Below are positions 16,898 to 24,456 of a stretch of DNA of 41,740 nt, in pieces. The stretch comes from Candidatus Latescibacterota bacterium (GTDB lineage: Bacteria; Latescibacterota; UBA2968; UBA8231). Made by a program: the position numbers and the translations under genes. Location: NCBI GenBank assembly GCA_021295675.1, contig JAGWBY010000004.1, forward strand, positions 2,906 through 44,645. Direction: 5' to 3'. Under the pieces are notes generated by a model that saw only the letters and a program-made list of their open reading frames with translations, was not told where the DNA came from and made no database searches. The stretch's first letter is position 1, and each line of letters starts with the position of its first letter.

Positions 16898-18610
16898 CTA
16901 ATTGTCGGCCTGAAATTTTCCGTCTTTGATCATGTTGGGAATATTGGCGGGGAAAATTTCCACGTCGTATTTCTCCCGCAAAGAACTCACGAACTCCACA
17001 TAGCCGTGCTTGGCCTTATTGATCCTGACATAGGCGGTGGCGCGTTTTTGCGAAGCGGCATTAAAAGGTTTGAGCTTGGCCGCTTCCCGGGCGACTATTT
17101 TAAATACGGAATACCCTTCCGCTACCTTGATGGGTCCGCCGACTTGGCCTATTTCCATATCCTCGGACAGATCGTATAGATGGGGGTAGTGAAGTCGCTT
17201 GTAGGCGTCGAGGCGCACAAATCCCCTTTTTTCCCCATGGACTCCGCGAGTGTCGTATTTTGCGATCAATTGCTCTGCATCGGCTCCTTCTTGCAATTGC
17301 TCTTTTACTCGCTGAGCTTCCTCTTGGTTGGACAACAGAACCTCTGCGGCTATGGTGGCTTCGAGATAGCGAAATTTTTCGGGGTTTTTGTCGTAGAAGG
17401 CGCGAGCTTCTTCTTCTGCAATCCTGATATAGGCATCGACATTGATTTTGCGCAGCAGACTCACGAGTAGATTTTCGCGCTCGTTTTCCACGCTGGCTAC
17501 CAAGGCGGAATCCCGATCTAAGCCGAGGGCGTAGGATTCTTGGAGTAGCATCTGGGCAGTGAGTAGGCTGCGGACCTTAGCTGCTACCAACGCAGTATCG
17601 GCGAGTTGGTGCCGGGTTTCTGGACCGGCTTTGTGCAGCACAACGGAAAGAAATTCGTCGATGGCCAGATCGCCGTCGCGGTAGGAACCCAATCGCATAG
17701 TGGCCTCCGCCTCGGTCACATTGATTTGGCCGCTGGCTGATCGCTGGGCCAAAAATGCCACCCCATCGGCATCTACTAAAGGCTCGTACACGCCTGCCAG
17801 CGAATCGGTCAAGGCCGCTCTGCGGGCAGTTCGTTTGGAGCCGAAAATTTTCTCCTCGAGGACGCCTTGCACCTCGTTTAAGGCAATGGGCATCTCGTCC
17901 AGTACTTTGAATACGGCGTAGTGCTTTTGCCCTTTATAGGCGAAGGGCAGCGGCTTTGATAGGTCACCTACCTGCAGGGTCAATAATTCCTGTAGGGACT
18001 CATCGGCGGTGTCTTTGGACAAATAGCGTCCCGTGTCTCCACCCCAGGCTTTGGTTGTTTCATCGACAGAATAGGCATCGACGAGCTGGCGGAACGCCTT
18101 GCCGCTGTTGAGCTCGGCTACTAGTTCGTCGGCTTTTTCCCGCGTCTCGACCACTATGGCTGCAAGGCGCAGTGCTCTGTCCCAAGCCTCGTCTCGGTGC
18201 AGTTCGATTAGTTCCTCTTGTGCAATCGAAATCTGCTGATCCACTTTGAGATGGTTGTACAACTTCATCATTTCTCGATCTTTGAAGGCGGATAAATCGA
18301 GGACCAAGCCCGGATCGCTCTGCAATTGCTGCGCCTCTGCTTCGGCTAGCAGCACTTTTTTGTCGATCAGCGCATTCAAGACCATGATATTGGCCTCACT
18401 GTCGCTTTTGCCTTCGTGGATGCCGTCCGGCAGGCGGGCGGCGAACGCTTGCAGTTCGACCGTGGTGATTTCTTGTCCAGCGATCCTTGCGACCACATGG
18501 CTCTGGGGCTGTGAGCCGCACCCGACCTGCAAAGTTAGGACAAAGCAGACGAACAAAATGGTCCATGCAGTATCGCACGTGGCCGTTCGAGCAAAGATGG
18601 GGAAATACAT
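16898..18610 (-). CDS. SurA/parvulin-like peptidyl-prolyl isomerase lipoprotein
   Basis: A 570 aa probable periplasmic foldase, paralogous in layout to 12433-13926. The start ATG 18610 is chosen over an upstream GTG (18652) because AAGGTG precedes it and the signal peptide (TILFVCFVLTLQVGC, lipobox LQVGC) fits; the GTG would overlap the upstream gene. The order is a SurA-like N-terminal region (VVARIAGQEITTVELQAFAA), a first parvulin-like domain at about 150-255 (LAAIVVETREKADEL...AWGGDTGRYL...GDLSKPLPF...YAVFKVLDE), a helical middle, and a second parvulin-like domain at about 445-540 (IAAEVLLSNQEEAQ...IGQVGGPIKVAEGYSVFKIV). It is probably involved in outer-membrane protein biogenesis. It lies 38 bp downstream of the DUF1445 gene, in the same direction as the exported-protein cluster. 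Confidence 0.85.
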   Translation of the reverse strand: MYFPIFARTATCDTAWTILFVCFVLTLQVGCGSQPQSHVVARIAGQEITTVELQAFAARLPDGIHEGKSDSEANIMVLNALIDKKVLLAEAEAQQLQSDPGLVLDLSAFKDREMMKLYNHLKVDQQISIAQEELIELHRDEAWDRALRLAAIVVETREKADELVAELNSGKAFRQLVDAYSVDETTKAWGGDTGRYLSKDTADESLQELLTLQVGDLSKPLPFAYKGQKHYAVFKVLDEMPIALNEVQGVLEEKIFGSKRTARRAALTDSLAGVYEPLVDADGVAFLAQRSASGQINVTEAEATMRLGSYRDGDLAIDEFLSVVLHKAGPETRHQLADTALVAAKVRSLLTAQMLLQESYALGLDRDSALVASVENERENLLVSLLRKINVDAYIRIAEEEARAFYDKNPEKFRYLEATIAAEVLLSNQEEAQRVKEQLQEGADAEQLIAKYDTRGVHGEKRGFVRLDAYKRLHYPHLYDLSEDMEIGQVGGPIKVAEGYSVFKIVAREAAKLKPFNAASQKRATAYVRINKAKHGYVEFVSSLREKYDVEIFPANIPNMIKDGKFQADN

Positions 18611-18648
18611 TAATAGCACCTTTTTTGTTTCAGCGCTCCATCCGCTGT

Positions 18649-19458
18649 TCACGGCACGGCTAGGTCGTGGTCTTTGAGATCGGTGACAAAGCCGTGGCCC
18701 GTCGAATGGGTTATCATGAATGGAATGGCGGAAGTCTGCGCCACCGTCTGAGGCGTAACACTACAGGCCCAAAATAGCGCTACATCACCGGGGGGAATGC
18801 CGTTGGGGGGCGCGGGGCCAATGGTTTGCGCAAGGTCGGTGATGCCTATGGCGGCTGGATCGCCAATGTGTATCGGGGCCCCGTGCGTGGCTTGGAATCG
18901 CGAAGTCACTTGCACGGCGCGCGCCACCTTTGCCGCCGGCAAGGTTTGCATGGTCACTACCATTGGCCCGGCAAAACGCCCCGCTGGTTTGCACATGATA
19001 TTGGTTTTATATAACACGACGCCAACCGAACTGACGCACCCGGCGTCGGCCAGAGCTTGCAAAAAAGTCAGGCTCGATCCCAAAAAAAAGGCGACGAAAT
19101 CATCCTGCCACAACGGCGCAATATCAGTCACTTCTTCCACCAACTCACCGTCGCGCCAGACCGAATATAGCCCGACCTCATGGCGAATATCCGCGCCCGG
19201 TGCCAGTGTTTTCGGCGTTGGACAACCCGGGTCCGTCACTTCGAGCAACGGACACGGCTGCGGGTTGCGCTGGCAGAAGACGAGAAAATCATAAGCCTCG
19301 GCTTTGGGGAGAATGACCAGGCCGGTTTGCACATAACGCCCCGCCCTGCCAACGGTCATACCGCGCCACTCGCCGGTACTAATCTGGCGACGAATTGTTT
19401 TGGCATCCGGCATTGTTGAATCTGGTGATTGGGTGGCAGCATTAGTGCCTATGGGCAT
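18649..19458 (-). CDS. YcsI/DUF1445 family putative hydro-lyase
   Basis: A 269 aa protein of the DUF1445/UPF0317 (YcsI) family, whose eukaryotic relatives include D-glutamate cyclase; bacterial members are annotated as putative hydro-lyases without proven substrate. Family signatures are seen in order: CPLLEVTDPGCPTP, LAPGADIRHEVGLYSVWRDG, DDFVAFFLGSSLTF, YKTNIMCKPAGRF-GPMVVTM, HGAPIHIGDPAAIGI, VALFWACSVTPQ and PFMITHSTGHGFVTDL. The length and motif order are normal, so it looks intact. The start is ATG 19458 with AGGA 8 bases upstream. No signal peptide is seen, so it is cytoplasmic. It sits between the exported-protein cluster and a SurA-like gene without an obvious functional link. Confidence 0.9.
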   Translation of the reverse strand: MPIGTNAATQSPDSTMPDAKTIRRQISTGEWRGMTVGRAGRYVQTGLVILPKAEAYDFLVFCQRNPQPCPLLEVTDPGCPTPKTLAPGADIRHEVGLYSVWRDGELVEEVTDIAPLWQDDFVAFFLGSSLTFLQALADAGCVSSVGVVLYKTNIMCKPAGRFAGPMVVTMQTLPAAKVARAVQVTSRFQATHGAPIHIGDPAAIGITDLAQTIGPAPPNGIPPGDVALFWACSVTPQTVAQTSAIPFMITHSTGHGFVTDLKDHDLAVP

Positions 19459-19502
19459 AAGTGATTTCCTAGTTTGCGGGGGAGGATTTCTGTCCAGAGG
19501 CG

Positions 19503-22283
19503 CTAGTAGGCGACCGCCACTGTGCGGGCGAGATCACGCTCGTCTAGGCCAGCCCCCTCCGTATTGGCATCGATCTTGAGCAGGACGACGTACACTCCGG
19601 GTGCCACGAGATTGCCAGCGTGGTCTCTGCCGTCCCATTCGAGCGCATGGGCACCAGTGATCACCGGACGCCGCGCGGAAATGCTTCTCACCCGGCGACC
19701 GCCCAGATCGTGGATATGGATTTCGACGGCAGTGTCCTGACGGATTAACACGACGTCGAATGTAAACTTCACCGCATCGTTTATATCGTCCCCATTGGGC
19801 GTGAATACCTGCGGCTCGATCGCTAAGTTGCGGAAAATTTCCTTGCGCCTCGGTACTGCGACCAGCGTTAGATCGTTGTCGGTGACTTGCGCGGCGGCGT
19901 CTCCCGCGTCCACGCGCTGCCACCAACCATCGTCTCCCCGCCGCAGGGCTGCCCTCAGCGGTGCACTTATCGTGAAGAGAGAGGTGGCGAAATCGAGGCG
20001 GAACAGTTCAATATCCGACTCCGACAGTACGGCTGGAAAAGTTAGATGCAGGCTATCCGAGTGATCGCTGCGGACATCGACATCTGCGATCTTTAGAGAA
20101 GCGAGATCAGCGGCCGGCGAAAAATCACTGCCTTTGCCCCCGTAGAGCCCGCGATAGGTCAGACGCATCTGGGAAGGGGCCGCGAGCAAGAGCTGGTCGA
20201 ATCCGTCGGCACTGACGGTATCCGGCCGGATGTATACTGAAAAAGGACGCTCGACGCCGAGGCTATCGACCTGTGTAGGGGTAACTTCGCCCAACAGGTG
20301 CCGAGCCACTGGCTCGGCAAAATTGAGCCGAATCTCTTTGAGGGTGGGGTGGACTTCTGGATCGTTGGAGAACAATGTGGCGCGAATGCGGACAAATTGG
20401 CGCGGCGAGGGCGAGGTGATGGGACTGCCGGCGGCGTTTTCGTACGGTGCACTAAAGGACTTTTCCCACTCCGGCCCATCGACCCAGATGCCTATTTTGT
20501 TGCCTTTGTCGCGCCGGTTTTTGCGATCGTAGTATTCTGCAGCACCTCCTTCGTAGAGTCTTATATTGTCGCCGTGATAGTAGAGCGTATCCGAACTGAA
20601 GGTGTCCCCCGTCCGCGTCTGTAGCTCTATCTTGGTGCCGGGAGGCGTATCGGCATCCCATTCGATAGACAGCAAATTTTTGCTGTTTCCCAGCGGGATG
20701 CGCCCCGACGTCAGCTCGACTTGGGGCTGAAAGCCTGCGCCGAAAAGCTGGAACTCACTCAGTGCGGTCAGGATCCTCGCGGCGATGGGTTGGACGTTCC
20801 ACTGGATCTTGAAAAAGCGGCCAACGACGGGATCGAAGTTATTGCCCTCCGTGATCTTGCCGATCAAACCGCCGAGGGTTTCGGCCTGTCTGCGATCTAC
20901 GGCGATGGACCACTTGAGGCTGCCATCGGGCTCTCTGCTGCCATCCGAGACTTCTAGGGTATAGTTGCCAAAAGTGTGGGCGTCGTTATCGATGAATGTA
21001 TAGGTCATTCTTTGCGCGTTGATCCAGAAAAACGATCCCAGATCGAAAGTCACCGTGCCGATGGGACTCAAATTGAATTTGGGATCTCGGTAGAGGTCGA
21101 GAAAGTGAGCGGAATCCACATCGCTATCGAGGAGGATCGCTCCATTGCGGGGATCGGGCGAGCTTATGATCCCGCCCCGGCGCAATATCCCGTGGAAGAT
21201 ATCATCTCCTTCGACCCAGACATTGAGTTCGGCTAAGCGCGGGCGCTCGCGGATATAATAGCGGATGTCGCCGCGCTTTTCCTCTGCGAGGCGGTCGAAA
21301 TAGACTTGCCTCGACACTTGCAACTGGCTGCCGTCTGGCAGTTTTTTGTAATAGTCAACCGCGCCCGTATCGGCCGGGGCGAGTTGCTCGAATTCCGCTT
21401 GCGTGATCTGGCGGCCTCGGTTCAGGTCGCTGCCTCTTATGACGACTTGGACAAAACGTCCGGCCAACGTCGCCATGTCTGTTGTCGGCCCAGACTCCTC
21501 CACCAAGTCCTCAAATTGGATCTGTTCCGCCAGAAACTCATCCTGCTCGCCGCCCAATTCTCTGCGACCCGTGATGCCGCGCAGATCCACCTCGACGCTG
21601 CGTTGGGTCTTATTGGGTTTGAGAGAGATCAGGACGGGGAAAAATTCGGGTGGGGCGTTTCCCGATTGGGCGGCAATGGGTTTGCGTCCGTCCGATACGA
21701 GGACATCGTACAACAAGAAGGGGTCGCCCAGATCTTCATCGACGAATTTCAGTTCGATTTTTTTGAGGAAAACCAGACGGCCCAGATCCACTGTAAACCA
21801 CCAAAGAGCGCCGACATCCACATCCGCCGGATCCACACCCGCTGGCAGCGGCGCTGGTTCCCAAAAGGTAGTGGGGTCGCCGTCGAGGACATTGGCTACT
21901 CCTGCGGGGTTTGAACCTGCTTCCACGACGGCGTCTCGCAGAGAGATTTCAGCGGCCTCCTTGCCCTGCAGGCGCTGGGGAATTTTGAACAGCGTGGGAT
22001 CGCGCCGTGACGCTTCGAGCTGGAAGCGCAGAAAATCGACAATGTCCTCCGTGGCGTCTGTATTGCGATTCCAGCGGCGCGGCCGTATTTCCCCTTGGGG
22101 AGAAATCTCAAGCGTGCTGGCGGGAAAGTTCCAATCCTGCCAATGGCTCTGGGCGTTCACAACGATCTGGTTTGGTCGGGTGCGAAACTCGTTGGTGGTT
22201 TGGGCGCGGACCGAGGTCCAGCCGCTGAGGAGCCAAAGAGCGCTCGCGCCGATTACAAGAATTCTGGGCGAGGTTTTAGGCAT
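19503..22283 (-). CDS. Large exported discoidin-like protein with FlgD-like C-terminal module (surface cluster gene E)
   Basis: A 926 aa exported protein of unknown function. The start ATG 22283 is chosen because a signal peptide (ILVIGASALWLLSGWTSVRAQ) follows; no SD is clear. Residues about 100-330 include a discoidin/F5-8C-like segment (FTVDLGRLVFLKKIELKF, DVLVSDGRKP) with an insertion. A second such segment lies near 390-500 (VTFDLGSFFWINAQRMTYTFID). The last ~110 residues are a FlgD-like Ig module beginning VFTPNGDDINDAVKF and containing WDGRDHAGNLVAPGVYVVLL, ending VAVAY. The same ending occurs in the proteins at 22385 and 30351. Discoidin-like folds usually bind glycans or surfaces. 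It is last of five co-directional large exported-protein genes. Confidence 0.7.
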   Translation of the reverse strand: MPKTSPRILVIGASALWLLSGWTSVRAQTTNEFRTRPNQIVVNAQSHWQDWNFPASTLEISPQGEIRPRRWNRNTDATEDIVDFLRFQLEASRRDPTLFKIPQRLQGKEAAEISLRDAVVEAGSNPAGVANVLDGDPTTFWEPAPLPAGVDPADVDVGALWWFTVDLGRLVFLKKIELKFVDEDLGDPFLLYDVLVSDGRKPIAAQSGNAPPEFFPVLISLKPNKTQRSVEVDLRGITGRRELGGEQDEFLAEQIQFEDLVEESGPTTDMATLAGRFVQVVIRGSDLNRGRQITQAEFEQLAPADTGAVDYYKKLPDGSQLQVSRQVYFDRLAEEKRGDIRYYIRERPRLAELNVWVEGDDIFHGILRRGGIISSPDPRNGAILLDSDVDSAHFLDLYRDPKFNLSPIGTVTFDLGSFFWINAQRMTYTFIDNDAHTFGNYTLEVSDGSREPDGSLKWSIAVDRRQAETLGGLIGKITEGNNFDPVVGRFFKIQWNVQPIAARILTALSEFQLFGAGFQPQVELTSGRIPLGNSKNLLSIEWDADTPPGTKIELQTRTGDTFSSDTLYYHGDNIRLYEGGAAEYYDRKNRRDKGNKIGIWVDGPEWEKSFSAPYENAAGSPITSPSPRQFVRIRATLFSNDPEVHPTLKEIRLNFAEPVARHLLGEVTPTQVDSLGVERPFSVYIRPDTVSADGFDQLLLAAPSQMRLTYRGLYGGKGSDFSPAADLASLKIADVDVRSDHSDSLHLTFPAVLSESDIELFRLDFATSLFTISAPLRAALRRGDDGWWQRVDAGDAAAQVTDNDLTLVAVPRRKEIFRNLAIEPQVFTPNGDDINDAVKFTFDVVLIRQDTAVEIHIHDLGGRRVRSISARRPVITGAHALEWDGRDHAGNLVAPGVYVVLLKIDANTEGAGLDERDLARTVAVAY

Positions 22284-22384
22284 ATAGCAATTCAGAATGA
22301 TTTGAACAATTCTAGACGTGACTCGTCTTGTGCATCCTATTCTGCGTCTATCTGCATCCATCTGCGGATTATCTTGTAAGACAG

Positions 22385-24391
22385 CTAATACGCCACTGCT
22401 ACGGAGCGAAACGCCGTGTCCGTAGCGCGGTCCGCGGCGACAACCAAACGGAGGATATAGAGGCCCGGCGGCAGCACCTGACCATCGCCATCGGTGCCGG
22501 GCCACGAGAAGTGAATCCGACCGCTGGTTATCTCGGTTTGCTGCAACACCCCGATGCGCGCTCCTGCCAGCCCGTAGAGTTCGAGCCGGGCGATGCCAGC
22601 GCCGGCGTTATCGACGTTGATGAGGTCGTACTCGATCAGCAACTCGTCATGGACCCGATCTCCATTTGGCGTTACCACCCGAGCAGACAGATCGAAGCGC
22701 CCTATGGATTGCTTTCCCGTTTGTTGCAAAGCTACACTGAGCCTGTTGTTATCCACCAAATCGTCGGCATTGCCCGGCGTCATTGGTTGGCGCACTTCGT
22801 AGGGCCGCTCGCTGTCCCAGACTGCGCCGGGAAATACCGTGCCAAAACGGAATACCTCTGCCGCGAAAACGACTTCGATCAACTCCCCCGAACGGTCGTC
22901 GCCGATGCGGGGAATCCGCACTTCCAGGCCGGTGGCGTCCACTCGCAGGGCCTCCCACTCCACTTCGGCACCACTGATGTACACGGATTCGATCCGCGGC
23001 TCGATGGGCGTGCGGATTTCAATAGTGTCGAAACCCGACTCTCCGAGTTGGACCTCGGGCAATACTTTGTAAATAAACCGCGTCGGCTCGCCAGCGCCGA
23101 CGACAGCGGGTGCTATTTCGGCCACAACTCCTGCTGCCATGGGCGGTTGCGTAACGGCGAATTGGAGATAGTCGAGTTGGCTGTTTTCCCCTCCTAGCGG
23201 CGAGTGGAAATCGGCCTTGAACTGGAGGAACTGACGGGGTTTGAGCCGGCTCATCTCGGCCCGGCCATCTTCATAAGAAAAAAAAGGTGGCCACAGTTCC
23301 CAATTCTGTTCGTCGGGGGTTATGCCCGCCTTCTCGCCCCCTTCCAACCTAGCGTAGGCGGTGCGGCTGAGGGGTTGGCCGTTGGCAGCGAAACGAGACC
23401 TTTCATCCCCTCTGAAGGTAAAACGCCAGTACGTATTGGGATCGGACGTGTCGCCACCGCGGGCAGCAAGGTCGATGCGCCCGGTCGGTGATTGGTTGCC
23501 GGACCAAGTCAATTCTCCCAACACGGCCGGGCCGCCCAAATCGATAATACTCGAAATGTAGCTGGCAAAGGGAGCCGACCCCGTGCCAAAAATCTGGAAC
23601 TCGGCGATTTCCCATTTGCCCTGAGGAGACTCGAACATGAGGATTTGCACGGGCTCGGGAGGCAATTGAAAGTCGAGGACCGCGTCCGTGTTCTCCAGGC
23701 GTTCGACAACGACATTCCAGTCGACGAAGGCCTTGCCGCGCCAAGTCAACTTGATCTCCCGCTCTCCGTCTTTGAGCACATCCCCGTCGTTGGTGCCCAA
23801 CCGGAAGGAGCGCGGGAAAAAGGTGTCGCCCCGTCTCGGAGTGCCAAAAAATCGAACCCGGTCGATGATAAACGCCCCGCCCAAATCGAATTTGAAATAC
23901 CTGCATTGCGCAATGGGATCGCCCCCGAGGGCATCCATGATGCCGCTTCTCCCCGGGGTGCCATTAGCACAGCGCAGACTGCCCCCCGTATCCCCTGAAA
24001 AGGCCGTGGTCTCGTCGTCGTCAAAGAGGAAATCTAGCTGCGCCTCGTCTTTCCAGCCGTAACCGTCGTTGATCTTGATGGACCCTCCCCGCTCGCGGAT
24101 CAACGGCGTGAGATTGACCTCTTTGTCCAGAGTCTGGGGCCGAATATGACCCGGTTCTAGGTCGAGCAGGTTGGCGCTGCCAAAGTCGTCATCCTCGAAA
24201 GACATCCAAGAGTGCTGCTCGAATTGGAAAGATTCAGGTGGAACGCCGAAATCGGCCGCCTCGGGCGCGGGCAGATCTTCGCCGCCGATCCGGTAAACCG
24301 TCAATGCCCCGCTGTCTTGGTGCCCCCAAAGGGCGAGACAGAATCCAAAACACAGCAGAGACGCTAGGCGGCCGATTTGGACCAATGGCAT
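22385..24391 (-). CDS. Large exported discoidin-like protein with FlgD-like C-terminal module (surface cluster gene D)
   Basis: A 668 aa exported protein of unknown function. ATG 24391 is preferred over ATG 24421 because GAGGA stands 7 bases before it; a signal peptide follows (LASLLCFGFCLALWG). The N-terminal half has ERGGSIKINDGYGWKDEAQL and a discoidin-like segment KYFKFDLGGAFIIDRVRFFG plus WEIAEFQIFGTG. The middle contains VFAAEVFRFGTVFPGAVW, closely matching VEFATAVLRFGTVFSARAF in the protein at 30351. The last ~100 residues are the FlgD-like module (VVTPNGDRVHDELLIEYDL ... GTDGDGQVLPPGLYILRL), ending SVAVAY. It lies 65 bp after the barrel-like gene C and 101 bp before gene E. It is a clear paralogue of the other two. 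Confidence 0.7.
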   Translation of the reverse strand: MPLVQIGRLASLLCFGFCLALWGHQDSGALTVYRIGGEDLPAPEAADFGVPPESFQFEQHSWMSFEDDDFGSANLLDLEPGHIRPQTLDKEVNLTPLIRERGGSIKINDGYGWKDEAQLDFLFDDDETTAFSGDTGGSLRCANGTPGRSGIMDALGGDPIAQCRYFKFDLGGAFIIDRVRFFGTPRRGDTFFPRSFRLGTNDGDVLKDGEREIKLTWRGKAFVDWNVVVERLENTDAVLDFQLPPEPVQILMFESPQGKWEIAEFQIFGTGSAPFASYISSIIDLGGPAVLGELTWSGNQSPTGRIDLAARGGDTSDPNTYWRFTFRGDERSRFAANGQPLSRTAYARLEGGEKAGITPDEQNWELWPPFFSYEDGRAEMSRLKPRQFLQFKADFHSPLGGENSQLDYLQFAVTQPPMAAGVVAEIAPAVVGAGEPTRFIYKVLPEVQLGESGFDTIEIRTPIEPRIESVYISGAEVEWEALRVDATGLEVRIPRIGDDRSGELIEVVFAAEVFRFGTVFPGAVWDSERPYEVRQPMTPGNADDLVDNNRLSVALQQTGKQSIGRFDLSARVVTPNGDRVHDELLIEYDLINVDNAGAGIARLELYGLAGARIGVLQQTEITSGRIHFSWPGTDGDGQVLPPGLYILRLVVAADRATDTAFRSVAVAY

Positions 24392-24456
24392 TATTCGTTC
24401 CTCTTTTTCAGGGGTGCTCATAATTATCGTACGTAATATACAAAGTAGTAGGTGAC

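Noticed and set aside
22284..22505. Upstream extension of exported protein E
   Set aside because: The signal peptide starts at MPKTSPRILV (22283); the upstream part overlaps the end of gene D and has no export signal.
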